Shown here: piece after piece, positions 14,901 to 40,908 of the stretch
Numbering within the stretch: position 1 is the stretch's first letter
How the letters are laid out: every line of letters starts with the position of its first letter
DNA from: Triatoma infestans
Lineage: Eukaryota; Arthropoda; Insecta; Hemiptera; Reduviidae
NCBI GenBank assembly: GCA_011037195.1
Contig: JAAEAF010003439.1
Location: 62,001-126,000, forward strand
Direction: 5' to 3'
DNA length: 64,000 bases
The notes under the pieces: model-generated
What the model saw: only the letters and a program-made list of their open reading frames with translations
Database searches by the model: none
What the model was told of the DNA's origin: nothing
Made by a program: the position numbers and the translations under genes

Positions 14901-17900
14901 ATTTTAAATAATGTTCCACCCTAATGAAATTGTGCTAGACCAGTGTAATGAGATTTCTGTGCGGCTTCGCAGCATTACTCCGAGAAATATCCGGTAAAAA
15001 TTCATCTTTCTGGAAAAGTGATGAAGAGGATTTGTACTTAATCTGTGAGATGGTAAATTTACATCACCAAACCTACAAAGGGAAATAATATTTATAGGAA
15101 AGACTCTGGCAAAATAATTATCAGTATTTTACAGCGCGATTCACACATAACCATTAGGAATTTGGCAAAGCGTTGTGGAATTTCTAAAAGTACGACACAC
15201 AGATTTCTAAAGAAGATGAAATTTCTTTACATCCAAGTTTGTTGCCACGATACTTCCAGTATAGAATATTTGTCAATGGGGTTTCAACTAAATAAATGGT
15301 TTCTAATTTTTTCCAAAAGTTTTGTTTAATGACCAAGCAATCTTTTCTAGTGATGACACTTTAATCGTCACATTATTGGGCTCGAAATAATTCCAGATGC
15401 CTAAGAGAACTATTTTAAACGGATTGATAATATTGAAAACTAATTTTTAGTCAATGAAAAATAGCAATTTTTGGAAAAAGTTGCAATTGTTTCTTACTAT
15501 TTCTTTGGTTTTATTTATTTCTTTGGTATTATTTTCTTTGGTCCTTTGAAGAATTCTGATATATGCAAAACGTTATCTCGGACACCCTGTATAAATATAT
15601 ATGAAATTTATTATACAGAATTTTTGGTTATTATGCCCTATTCCTTCCAACCATAGCTGTAATAATATAAAGAACTCGAAGAATTTGTAGTAACAGAAAG
15701 TCGTGTGAGCTTTCTTTCCAATTTTTTTATTTTTACATTTCGAATGCTTATTACGAGGAAGCGACGGGCGAGAGCTCTTTGGCAGCGTACTCGGTACCCG
15801 TTTCACAAACACTCACTTAACGTACTTACCAGACAACTAAATAATGAACTTCACAAACATTACAACACCCAATATGCCAATTACACCGCATCTCAAACAA
15901 CTCCGTGTGGGACGCTACAAGACGACTGCTCAAATATCGAATAGTCCCAACTCCTACGCCATGACAACGGTACTTGGACAAAGACAGACAGAAAAAGCTA
16001 ATGTTCTAGCTTCGTATCTCACCACTGTATTCATTCAAAACTCCGACAACAAGATGCAGAATACATTTCTAATATCACCAGTGAACTTGACATCCCATTA
16101 CCTCTTTCATTTCCTCCTAAGCCCATTATTCCTTCTGAAGTAGCACAAATCATCACTAACCTCCCTAAGAAGAAGAGCCTACGATTTAATAACTTCAAAT
16201 ATTATTCGCCAACATCCCCGCAAAGCCATAGTATGTCTAACTACTCTCTACAATGCAATATTTAGGACTACATACTTTCCTATCCTTTGGAAATTTGCTT
16301 CCAACGCATGATTCCTAGCCAAACAAACCTACAAATCTCCCAAGCTCTTTCCGAACCTTAAGCCTCCTACCTATTTTAGGAAAAATATTCGAAAAGATAC
16401 TTATTTTACTGCTTCAACCATTACTAGACTCTTTCCAAATTATCCCTCATCACCAGTTTGGATTCCGTAGTGGACGCTCCACCATTCAACAAGCACATCG
16501 CGTTGTAGATATCATCGCCACCTCCATCGAGCGGAAGCAATACTGCGCCGGCGTCTTCTTGGATATGTCAAGGGCGTTTGATTGCGTATGGCACGAAGGT
16601 TTGTTGTGGAAGCTCAAAAACATTTTACCAAATACCTACTATCTTGTTCTCAAATCATATTTAAACAGACCGCTTCTTCCATGTTGCTCAAGGAGCATCT
16701 ACCTCACTGGTTTATCCAATTTTTGCCAGTGTGCCACAAGGCAGCATTTTAGCCCCTATGCTTTACTCAATTTACACTGCTGATATCCCCACACATCCCA
16801 ATACAACCATCTTTAGCTATGCCGATGATACAGCAATCCTTTCATCTCATAAGGATCCTATAATTTCCAAACATATTCTTTAACGTCATCTTCAATTATT
16901 AGAAACCTGGATAACCAAATGGAAAATAAAATTCAACACTAACAAATCTAAATTTATAGTATTCACGATAAATAAAAAAGTAATCTCTCCAATCTACCTC
17001 TACAATAATCTTATACCACCTGCAGACCATGTTCGTTATCTGGTACTTTACTTTGACAAACGTCTGACTTGGAACCCTCATACTAGACTCAACGAATTTC
17101 CTTTAACCAGCGTTTCAGACTTCTTTGCCTACTTCTTGGCAAAGGCTCCAAACTGACTCTAAAAAATAAAAGATGACTTTATACCGCTCTGCTCGCACCA
17201 ATCTGGAATTACGGACTAGGACTTTTACGAACTACAAAACGAAGTAATCTCAACAGACTCCAAACTCTCCAATCTAAGATCCTACGTCGTATCGTCGATG
17301 CTCCTTTTTACGTCTCAAACAAAACAATCCATACTGACTGAAAATTCCATTCATACCCACCCTAGCAAAATCCAAATATCTCAAGTTCCATAGAAATCTC
17401 TCCCTCCATCCTAATCCTCTAGTTCACATTCTCTCTTCAAATTCACTCCCGGGTAATCCTCCAAGACGACTAAAGCGCCGTTGGCCCCGCGACCTCCTGG
17501 GCATCTAATGATGGATAACTAATCAGTCATTCACGTCAATCACGCCCTTTTGTTATGTTCATTTATCACTTTTGCTTGTTACATGCATAGCATGTAGTTG
17601 TAAAATTCTAAATCAAATGAAAAAAAACAACTTTTTTTTCAATTACTTAATGGAAAAGAGTGAATGTTTTCATAGCGCCTGTAAATAAGTTATTTTTGTA
17701 TATCCGTAGAATGACGAAGGGGAAGAACATGATAAAGAAGAGGATTATAAAGATGAAGATTGGTATTCTTCTGATGAAGAGGGTAATGTTCCTCCTACTC
17801 TAGCTACAATACTCAGTACTATAAAGGACAAGAAATCAGAATCCAATCAGGAACAAACTGTACCTGAAGTAAGTTTTTTTAAAAGTTTATTTTTTCTGAT

Positions 17901-20666
17901 ATTGCCTTTTCTTCCTTTCTTTTTGTTACTTTCATCATTCAGCCCCAACTAGATTGATACTTTCTTGTTGCAGCTCCTTCCGGATTTTGACGTTTCAGCC
18001 GTATCGAAACTTTTAACTACTGTTAGGGAAACTATACAGCAGCAACAGCAACAACAGCATCAGCCACATCTACAACAGAAGTCTAATTCACAACAATCCT
18101 CACATGAAACAAAACCATCGCAGGACGCTAAAAGGCATGTAACTGTTCAGTCATTTTTCCAACAAACTATTTCAATTCCCAATATAAATTTTAAACTGTG
18201 AATATTTTCAGACGTGTAAGAGATCCACGTTTAAGAGCTGTTAGAAGTCCTCCAATGGAACGAAGAAGTCCAAGCGATTTTATGCCAACTCTGCCACCTT
18301 TGTCAAACCCCCTTACTGCTGATGTTCGCTATACATCCAAATCTATCACAACGCCCTTATCACTTACAAGTGATGTAGATCTTAGACAGCTACCATTTAA
18401 ACCTGCACCAGTCCATCAAGCAGCTAATGAAATAGATGCATCTATTACATCTCATCCTCCAATCGTAAATTATGCACTTATTCCGTTTCCATCAGTGGCA
18501 AAACCTGACTATACTCATGTACAACCGAAGGTAATAAATATAGTTTATTATTATTACTAATTACTTAGAAATTTTCAAAGCTTATGAGACAGTTTTTTTT
18601 TGTCTTTACATATAAATCAACAGCTGCAAAGTACTACGGACATATATATAGTGTTGGACTTAGATTTTCGAAATTATGTTTTCACCGGTTTGATGAGTAA
18701 AAAACCATATTTCTAGGGAAGTGTTTTGTGAGTGAGTGTATGTATGTATGTATGTATAACAACACAAAAATGAAAATCACAGACAGTCTTAATATATTCT
18801 GTTAAAATTTCTCTAGGAAATCCGACATGAATCGCTCGGTTAAAATCAGTCAGCCGGAGTATTTTTTAGCTTGATGTACTGGACTTTTCAATTTTTCGTT
18901 ATCTTCTCGAAAGCAGCTTCAGCGGTTTTTAAACTTCTTTATTTATTATATTAATGTAAAATGGATGATCATTTTCATTATTCTGAGAAAATTTATTTTT
19001 GGAAGTGCACTTAAAGATAAATATCCCTGCAAAGTGTCATTTTAATAAATAGATTGGATTTATGCGATGTTATTGATCTAAATTTGTAACATAAGTATTG
19101 AATTTGAAGAAAACAATATAATATGAGGAATGTATAGAAGCTTTTCTCTATGTTCACCCCAGAGATTTTTAGTATTTTGTAGAAATTGCGGTGATTAGTA
19201 AGTAAACAGTTTTAAGTAATTATCTTTAAATCACAGTTTTTGTATATGTAAAATTGTTACAATAAATTACAATTTCATAATAAGTAGGCTACTGAATTGC
19301 TAAGGATAAATCTGAAATAAACTATTGGAAAAGTAATGAATTAGTGAAAGTTTTTCATTAAATTTGTTTAAATTAGGAAGTTGATGAGATTGTGCAGTAT
19401 TCTCCCAATACTAAAAAAGAAATTCCATTCAGAAACTGAACTATATATGCCAAGGTAATGGCTAGTAAGTAAAAAACGAAACTAAATTTATCAAGGCAAG
19501 AGCTGATAAATTTATATAAGGCTTACTGTGTTCTATGTTTGTACATAATACATTCATGGACGAAAGAAGCCCCCCCCCCCCCCCATTTACCTTTGTATTT
19601 ATTTTTCGTATAAATTAAATCCAGTAGGGTTCGAAGTAAATATAAGCATTATCGGTTTGGTTGTTTACGTTTACTACGTCTGAACCTAAGTTTGTTCTGG
19701 TCTGTTATGGGTGATTTTGTCAAAATCAAGACTGTTTATGTAATGTAGAAAATGTTTTGTGATTAGTCATGATTTTAGTTTTGTTTTCTGGCCAAGTTCC
19801 ACAGTTAGGTCTAATATTTCGAGAACTTTTAGTTTTTTGTTACCATAATGAGACAGAAATTTTTAGAATACATTTTCCGATGAGATTGCAACCCATTGTC
19901 TTCTCTGAGTGTTCAAGTTGTTCAGAGAACGCCCAAAATTTACCATTTTGCTCATATTTTACTGTTGCTAATGGATATGGGTGTCTTTATAACAATTACA
20001 CGTTTTGTACAAGTATTAATTAGAAATCTTTGCTGACTAACAGGTGTCTTTTCACTTGGGGCCCAACTTTGAGCCCAGGAAACGCCATGTTGTATGCACG
20101 CTACCTTAGTTTTACAGAGGGTTGAATTAAAAGTGTGGACTCAGTTTTAATACAAAAAACGTTAACTAAATAGATGTCTGAAACATGTACCATCTGGCAA
20201 ATTCGCATCATTCCATTTACAATTATGCTGAAATATTAAATAATATATATTCGATTTTTGTGTGTGTGATAATTTATGGTACCTGTATACTACATCAATC
20301 TATTTGATTTCACTAAGTTGTCATGTGTTTATTATATTCTTTTCTTAGAATGTAAATGATCCAAGACTGAGGAGATTTGCCGGGCAGCCGTTGCAGATGT
20401 CGCTTCCTTTACCTGTGATAATGGGCAGTTCGGCTACAAGTGGACATGCACCTCCTCCCTTAGGAACAACACGAGATCCAAGGCAAAGGGTGTTAGCAAA
20501 TGTTCCAAGAAGAAGACCTTTATTACCATTACCACCAGGACCACCTATTGGGCATCATATGTCCAATCCGAGAGATTCCGATCTGTTGGGACATCCGCCA
20601 TTTCCATTAGGAAATGATGTTGACCTGAGGTTTCAACAGCCAGCTCCTAACTATTCTTTTGATTAG
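5968..20666 (+). CDS. ZC3H4: ZC3H4 / suppressor-of-sable type CCCH zinc-finger protein (5' end missing)
   Basis: Exons: 5968-6208, 6741-6891, 8152-8375, 8588-8806, 9978-10287, 10847-10898, 12297-12373, 12838-12950, 17710-17868, 17974-18134, 18212-18530, 20349-20666. All junctions agree in phase and give about 780 residues to a TAG stop. Order of parts: acidic stretch (EDLEDGEIFDDDEEE); RG/RS-basic and Gly-rich segment; three CCCH fingers at about residues 197-271 with spacings C-x7-C-x5-C-x3-H, the same again, then C-x8-C-x5-C-x3-H, finger 1 being split by an intron; His/Ser/Gly-rich tract; RELYLRIQQQQ and DWYSSDEEGN motifs typical of ZC3H4; Gln-rich stretch; RDPRLRAV and NDPRLRRF repeats. 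In known orthologues the protein acts in the nucleus, restricting non-productive transcription with WDR82. The initiator exon is not identified. The family call is firm; ZC3H4 over ZC3H6 rests on the su(s)-like motifs. Confidence 0.88.
8375..8588 (+). other. Intron splitting CCCH finger 1
   Basis: Donor GTGAGG after AGG at 8375; acceptor TTTAG before GGC at 8588. The intron lies between the second and third cysteine of finger 1 (CQR|GPDC), so the finger forms only after splicing. A second in-frame GT six bases downstream (GTAAGG at 8382) could add two residues inside the finger. Confidence 0.75.
10311..10483 (-). mobile_element. tRNA-derived SINE (family 1, copy 1)
   Basis: On the minus strand: head with GTGGTTAGCGTACTGGACTC, then a B-box-like CAGGTTCGGGTCC, a body shared with the copies near 37.6 and 40.0 kb (CTTAGATTTTTTC, TAGGAGCCTCTACAG, GGGCGCTAATGA) and an A-rich tail that reads as the T-run at 10311-10319. 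It lies in an intron of the zinc-finger gene, 24 bases after the donor at 10288, antisense to the gene. Confidence 0.75.
13842..13859. repeat. (TG)9 microsatellite
   Basis: Nine uninterrupted TG units in an intron of the zinc-finger gene. Confidence 0.9.
14019..15589 (+). mobile_element. Tc1/mariner-type DNA transposon, degenerate
   Basis: The ends are inverted repeats: CAGGGTATCC(C)AGATA on the left, and the reverse complement of CAGGGTGTCCGAGATA on the right. Both are flanked by TA, the target duplicated by Tc1/mariner. Inside, plus-strand pieces near 15130-15240 give a helix-turn-helix (ITIRNLAK, then ISKSTTHRFLKK after a frame change), and about 15315-15420 gives a fragment like NDEAIFSSDDT and PKRTYFKRID. 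Stops and frameshifts are frequent, so no active transposase remains. Length 1571 bp. It lies in an intron of the zinc-finger gene. Confidence 0.75.
15700..17520 (+). mobile_element. Jockey-like LINE reverse transcriptase, broken
   Basis: Plus-strand frames, interrupted by shifts and stops, carry ordered RT landmarks: PISLLP-like and GKIFEKIL near 16350-16410, HQFGFRSGRSTIQQAH near 16455, FLDMSRAFDCVWHEGL near 16560, PQGSILAP near 16735, YADDTAIL near 16820, and WKIKFNTNKSKFIVF near 16920. This is the finger-palm order of non-LTR RTs; YADD is the catalytic box. The endonuclease is absent and the 5' end is truncated. It sits in the intron after the exon ending at 12950. Confidence 0.85.
18135..18211 (+). 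other. GC-AG intron of the zinc-finger gene
   Basis: The phase of the two flanking exons (ending AAA AG, restarting A CGT) is only satisfied if splicing uses a GC donor (AAAAG|GCATGT) with acceptor TTTTCAG. The nearby GT at 18139 would break the frame. The intron is 77 bp. Confidence 0.65.
18737..18757. repeat. (GTAT)n microsatellite
   Basis: Short tetranucleotide run in the intron before the last exon of the zinc-finger gene. Confidence 0.85.
19570..19584. repeat. Poly-C run, 15 bases
   Basis: Fifteen consecutive C in a strongly AT-rich intron. Such runs are prone to length error in sequencing. Confidence 0.9.
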
Positions 20667-21736
20667 TTTTTAACGGCTCGATATGTGACAATCCATGTTG
20701 TAACTTATATGTAAAATATTACTAGTTCCTAAAAATTCCTAAGCTGCTCCTTTACTCATGACTTGATTTGCTGTACATAAATAATATAACAATCAATGAT
20801 ATGTCAGAATTTTTTATTATTATTCATTTATTATTTTATTTTTTAATATGATTTTTTCTTCGCTATTTACACATCATCAAATTAAATTAATGCTCAATAA
20901 TTTGTATATGCATAAATCTGTAAAAATAAATAGATTCAGAGATATGTAAAAAGATAAAAGAAAGAGATTTATAGGAAGGAAATAAACATTCCCTTTCCTT
21001 CAATTACATAGCTTTACAAATAAAAGTTTTCATATTCATAGCCTATTATTACATTCATGCTGTAATAATGGGCATTATTAAAGAAATTTTGTAGAACAAT
21101 TTCATTCTTGTTTAGAATTAGGTTTTCGAGGCGTTTGTTTATGCTTCGTGGAAATATTTTTTTTTATCATCTTGAACAGTGTGTATATAAGTTCATAAAC
21201 TTTTTCGGTAAGTAATGTCGGATTTTTTTTTTTTTATTGTAAATAAATATTTTGTATAATGTAATTCATAAATAACATATAATAAAGGAAGGTAATTTAT
21301 TTCTTTATAAACTTTCATTAATTTCTTCTTATAATCCCTAATAAAATTTCACCATATGGCAATTTAACGGGATTCTCCGCAAGTTTGAATTCTTAAGAAA
21401 AATCTAAATATAAATCGATATTTTTTTTATTTTTAAAAGCTATTTTTCTTAATGTAAGAATCCGAATGAAGTGAAGAGTGTGAAAAATAAAAATTTATAT
21501 TTGAAGACAAAAAAAATCATTAAGATTAATAAAATTTAGAATATTATAACTGATAACTTTCCTTTTTGTAATAAATTACTTGCACAATCGAAAAAGCACT
21601 AGTAGGCATTTGCTACTCACTAGTTACGAAGGCACAGCAATGGCGCTCTGGTGAGTGAGTAAGTTGGTTAGTGGATTCTACGTTTTTACTTTAGAGTTTT
21701 TGGTTTAGTACAGAAGTTTAATAATACTTTATAAAA
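20667..21736. other. Intergenic: 3' UTR of the zinc-finger gene and RAD23 promoter region
   Basis: Several AATAAA signals follow the stop (near 20925, 20980 and 21283), so the transcript of the zinc-finger gene could end at more than one site. From about 21595 to 21700 the base composition becomes GC-richer and holds CACTAGT/ACTAGT palindromic words just upstream of the RAD23 start. It is a likely core promoter or 5' UTR, but no defined motif is certain. Confidence 0.45.
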
Positions 21737-36094
<14,358 letters not shown>

Positions 36095-37446
36095 AATTAT
36101 TAATGAGAAAGGATTCGAGTGGCTGCTAATAAATCCGAAAGAATTACAAATAACAATTCTCCTCTCTCCAATTTATACATAAATGAAAAAAAAAAAACAA
36201 AAAAGAAAAAAATTGTTAGTTTTGCAATATGTATAAATGAGCTTCGTTGTTCTAGAGTGTGCGAGAATTGAATCTAGTAAGTGTTATAAAACTTCATATT
36301 TCTCGTTTTGTACAGGTTACTTGCACTTATATTATAATTGTAGCTGTATAAATATGGATAATGGAGAGCTGAACACAATATATTAACTGAAGAGGAATGT
36401 TTTTTTTCTCTCTGTATTTAACAAGAAAATTTAATAAAATTCTCAAATTCAGTTTTCATTATATTTTTTTATTCATAATTATTCGTTAGTCAAACTTTAA
36501 ATGAGGTGCGCTTGGCCGTAAACACTCGAATATTCTTTGTCAGAAAGTTTTTAGAATTTATGAACTTTGTACATATAACCTTAATGCAGTTATATAGTTA
36601 AATAAATTAAATAAGAATTATATAGAGGACAGTTTTCTTTTTTTGAATTTCTTTCAGATTATAGATATTTATCATTTATTTGCCTGTTTATGAATTTAAT
36701 GTTTTGAATTGAATAAAACTCCACAAATAAATGTCATTTCAAATGACTGACTAAAAATAATGTAAGTGCTAAATTTCATTGCGTTTTCTTTTTGTTTTGT
36801 TATATATATATATATAAATATATATAATCACCCGTTCTAAGGGATTTAATACTTTACGTTATACAGTTAATAATTTCTTTTCCCTTTCAATTGAGGAAAA
36901 ATTTTAAAAAATTTAATGTGTGTGAAAAATCATGGAAAAAGCATTATGGACCTGTATAAGGATATGTTATTAATAGCATCCCAGATGCGAAGGACTGAAA
37001 AGTTTTAAATTTATAATTCTTAGAGAGCATTAAAAAATATTATAATAAAACGTATTTATGCTTCTGGGTTCCTTACATTTTCATTTTCAGTCTTTAAGTA
37101 ACCTACTTTCCTGTTTTTTTTTTCCAAATCACTATTTTACTTGTCAAACGAAAACTTGTTTATTTATTTGTAAATAATTAAATTTAGTGTTTAAAGCTAC
37201 TCCTTTAAAAACAATGTTCTGCCATATTCATTCATCAATGAAATTTTGTTTCAGTGTTTATAATTTCAATTCAGGTTCTCAATCATATAATATTCATATT
37301 AACTTCAAACTACGTTTGAGAAACGTTTTTAAAACTAGAAATTACAGCAATTTAGTTACAGAATGTTTGCTTCAATTTCTATAGCATTTATATCAGAAGG
37401 ATCAGACAGTCACTGACCTGGAATATCTTGTAGTTTAATTTTAAAA
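36095..37446. other. RAD23 3' UTR and AT-rich intergenic DNA
   Basis: A likely poly(A) signal AATAAA stands near 36433, about 340 bases after the RAD23 stop, with others near 36601 and 36712. A (TA)n tract lies at about 36801-36828. No coding feature is recognised. Confidence 0.5.
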
Positions 37447-37690
37447 ATCCACTAGGACCAAGCCCCTATGCTATCCAAAGCCCTTCAGAGTTTCCCCAAA
37501 GTTCGGACCCTTCGCAATGCACTGCCGGCTTCCGGACAATTGTTCTCACGTTACAGCTGACGTAAACACTGTCCATCACCGTTCAGTCAGCTGTAAGAGG
37601 CTCTTAGGAAGAAATAAAGCTAAGGGCAGCAGTTAGACTCGAACCCGGGACCTCCGCGTTGCTAATCCAGCGCGCTATCACTGGGTTAAT
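37447..37690 (-). mobile_element. tRNA-derived SINE (family 1, copy 2)
   Basis: Minus-strand head with GATAGCGCGCTGGATTAGC and B box CCCGGGTTCGAGTCTAAC at about 37626-37645, then the shared body (CCTAAGAGCCTCTTACAGCT, ACGGTGATGGACAGTGTT, CCGGAAGCCGGCAGTGCATT). It is the longest copy of this family in the window and joins directly onto the LINE tail to its right. Confidence 0.75.
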
Positions 37691-37719
37691 TTCTTCTTTA
37701 AAATTTCCAACTTTCGTAA

Positions 37720-38245
37720 CATTCGGCCACGAAATAATTTTTCTAGCATTTTCGATTCTGTGGGGCACAAATTACAGTACTCTTTCCGATCCTGTCTGTT
37801 TAATTAGACTCAGAAGTCTGGAGAGAGACTTTTGAGTAAAGCTTGAAGTTGTCAATTTTTCTCTCCAAGGAGAAAAAAATCTCAGCCACACAAGCTCCTC
37901 ACACTGACACATTACATGCAGCACTGTTTTCTCTTCTTCCTGACAAAACCTGCACAGGTTATCCGTTATTAGGACTATGAGATGAGACGCATGTACTTTT
38001 TAAGTCTACAATGGCCAGTGAAAAGGTCTACAGCCATCCGTTTGGCCGCAGGCCTTGTTGGATTCGAGTAAGCCTGGGCGAGCGTTATTAATAAACATTT
38101 TCGTCTGTCTTGTCACCTTTCTTGTGATCTATTGTGCACCTATGCTTTTGATGACCCTCATGTTGCAACGCCACAGAAAGGTTCCTATGGAGCCCTCCCG
38201 GGGCAAAGCATCTGCCGCCCCCCTTATGCCCGGGTACCCAGACTA
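37720..38245 (-). mobile_element. LINE 3' end with Cys/His segment
   Basis: On the minus strand, TDNLCRFCQEEEKTVLHVMCQCE (C-x2-C...H...C), followed by a stretch like ELVWLRFFLLG, reads as the zinc-finger-like end of a LINE ORF2 after RNase H. Upstream, FHWPL at about 38015 is the usual GHWPL motif. It is truncated on both sides. Confidence 0.6.
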
Positions 38246-38674
38246 AAAGAAACTATTTTGGCTACTAATTTCAAGAGGTTGCTTTTACAAACTTACTTTT
38301 CTGTAAAATTGTCACAATCATAGTTGCACATATGTATACTATATAGTAGGGTTATCTATTTAATCTTAAATCAAGTTTTTACTGTAGAAGCTACTTCCGT
38401 CAGAAACTGTTGTAAAAAAAAAAAATAGATTGCATTTTCTGTCTACGCTAGACTCACAAGATTTTTTTCATTTAATGAAAACCATAATTCCTTGATCCGA
38501 CTAGCATTGATGCCAACTTCATTAAAAATGCTGTAGCCAGAATAGAAGTTGTTTCAATACGTTGTAGTCCCGTCCATAGTGTAGTGTTCGACGAGAAAAT
38601 CCGTGATTCAAGGATCAATAAATTGTATTATAGCCAAAAGAAGATGGTTAGTCCTAGATTTTGTGACTCCTCGC

Positions 38675-39762
38675 CAGTGGCGGCTTAAGGTATACACGAG
38701 GCACGCATCCACCTAGGGCCGCGATCCAATTAATAAAGTACAGAATACTGGTTAATCTTTCAGGAATATTATTTTTGTATTTGATTTTATATTGTGAAAA
38801 ATCGCACCTTCAAAAATTGAAGTTATTCCTGGTACAGATAAGAGCCTTTATTTTTCATAGTTATTTTATTAATTTAAGATGGATAGATTCTTCTTCAGAA
38901 TAGAGAAATAGAATCATTCAGGTACGTTTGATTTCCTGTTATATTGCTGTTGACTACCCAATCAGTGGGAGTATATATTGTATTTCAAAAAACTTTTCTT
39001 TTTTGTCGTTCGTGTTCATATCCATATTAAAAATACCATACAAATTTGTTTTGTATGAAATTTATTGTGGTATATTGCACGAAGAAATCACATTCTTCTT
39101 TTTAAAGGAGAGAATGTTGCTTTTTTTTTTTTATCAGATTTTCAAAATTGAGTTTTCTTTGAAATTTCTAGCTTTAATGCTTGAAGAACGAAAACGTTTT
39201 TTTGGAAAGGTCAAAGCAAGTTAAAAACTTGATGTCGCTAGAGGAAGGTGAGAGTTATATTCATCAGACTAATGTACTACCACGGTTTTTTCAGTTCGTG
39301 ATTTTCTTTAAAATTGATTTTTTGGAGGATTAGGATTTCTTTATTCCTAACATTCTATTATAACTTTAATGGCAATTTAAATGCATAGAAAAAAAAAATA
39401 AGAAAATTTGTCAGCAAGAAGTTCTGAAAACTTTTTGATGTTTCATACCACATTGTATTTTTATTGTGTTTACTAAGCTTCAGCCATACTTTAGTAAGTT
39501 TTGTAAATTGAAGAGAATTTTATTATTTTATATCTTTGCAATGATGTTAAAAAAAAAAAAAAAATAATGGAAGAATTATTCTTTGAAATATATTTTAAGT
39601 TGTCACATTTGATCCAGTTTTGATCTCAATGCAAAAGATTGGGAGAGTTAAATATCAAATGATATCATTTATTCTTGTTCAAACAGGGGGAAAATTTTTA
39701 CCTGTTATTAGACTTGCGCAGATAGTTTTAGTAAATAACCACTGTTCTTAAAGCCGGCCCTG
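38675..39762. mobile_element. Possible non-autonomous hAT-like element
   Basis: The left end CAGTGGCGGCTTAAGG and the reverse complement of the right end, CAGGGCCGGCTTTAAG, match at 13 or more of 16 positions and resemble hAT-type termini. The 1.1-kb interior is AT-rich with no transposase motif. No 8-bp target duplication is obvious, so the call is tentative. Confidence 0.4.
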
Positions 39763-39922
39763 CGATGCTGTGAGAGAGCTGAGGCAGCTTCCCTCTATAA
39801 TGCTATTTCAGTAAAATTTTTTGTTGCACCACGTGATAGCAACAAAACAGTGAAAATTCCAAATTTGAAGCAACTTTTTCAATTTGAACTGCTGCAACAA
39901 CCTTTGCTGGTCACATAAAAAT

Positions 39923-40109
39923 TAGGTCCCTGCTTCGAGTCCAGTGCTACCCTTAGATTTTTTCTTTCTAGGAGCCTCTACAGCTCACTGTTCGGTGATG
40001 GACATTGTTCTCTGTAAAGAGAGAATACTGTTCGGAGGCCGGCAATGTACTGAGAAGGCTCGGGCGCTAATGACCATAGATGTTTACTCGCCTTAAAAAA
40101 AAAAAGAAA
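39923..40109 (+). mobile_element. tRNA-derived SINE (family 1, copy 3, 5'-truncated)
   Basis: Begins at the B-box region (GCTTCGAGTCCAGTGCTACC), then AGATTTTTTCTTTCTAGGAG, CTCACTGTTCGGTGATGGAC, GGCCGGCAATGTACTGAG and CTCGGGCGCTAATGACC, ending in an A-rich tail at about 40095-40109. The A box is missing. Confidence 0.75.
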
Positions 40110-40466
40110 AGTAGAACTTTATGAAATAATTTTTCGTGTTTTGTGCTGCATTTTTCGAAGGTTCTGTATGAACCGCATAAATAACAAACTGATCATCAAG
40201 ACGAATCGAAGTTTTCAGTCAAAATCGATTATTAATTAATACTATTTCAATGATTTAGTTTTTTCAAGTTTACATTATTTTCGCCTATGTGGCTGCAATG
40301 ATTTCTTTAATCATGGAATATTTACGTCGTTATTTATTTTATTAATAATAAACCAAATTAAAAAATATAGAAAAATATAATACATAGTCATAATTTACAT
40401 AATTAGAATATTTGAAAACAATAGTATATGATCAAGTTTAATTTAAAAAGAACTCTCCAAAAAATC

Positions 40467-40530
40467 TTTTTTTTTTTTTTGCACGTGCGTGCCAACCGGG
40501 TTATTGGCGCCGGAGCCTTCTCCGGTCTTC
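40467..40530 (-). mobile_element. SINE family 1, 3' fragment
   Basis: A T-run (40467-40480) followed by GCACGTGCGTGCC and GGCGCCGGAGCCTTC. On the minus strand this is the SINE tail (GAAGGCTCCGGCGCC then A-tail). Only about 50 bases of body remain. Confidence 0.5.
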
Positions 40531-40704
40531 AATGTCTTCGATGGACTTATATACCTCTAAATTTTCGATTCTCAGGCATCATATTTTAGTTGTTGTGTTA
40601 ACACAAGTTATAAAATATCTTACAGCTACAGAAACTACCGCGGGAAAATTATATTAAAATACATTTTTCAATTACTAAAACATATCCAATAGTCATGGGC
40701 GGGC

Positions 40705-40908
40705 GGGGGCGCATGTTGGTGTAGTTGTTATGAGCATGGACTTGTAAGTGGGAGGGCCCCAGTTCAAGTCCAGTGTATAACTGCTAAATTTTATATTTGT
40801 TTAAAAAATGTTAATAGTAAAGTAGGTGCTTCCGCCCCCGTCCACAACACCTAATTTGGTAGTTGGACGTTAAGCCCGCCTGAAAAAATAGGCATTACTT
40901 TACTTTAC
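40705..40908 (+). mobile_element. tRNA-derived SINE (family 2) with 12-bp target duplication
   Basis: A box TGGTGTAGTTGTTA (about 40716) and B box AGTTCAAGTCC (about 40772) are spaced as in tRNA genes. The body contains AGTAGGTGCTTCCGCCCCC, and the 3' end is a short ACTTTACTTTA repeat rather than poly(A). Both sides carry TCATGGGCGGGC (40693-40704 and 40909-40920), an exact 12-bp duplication, which indicates fairly recent retroposition. Confidence 0.85.
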
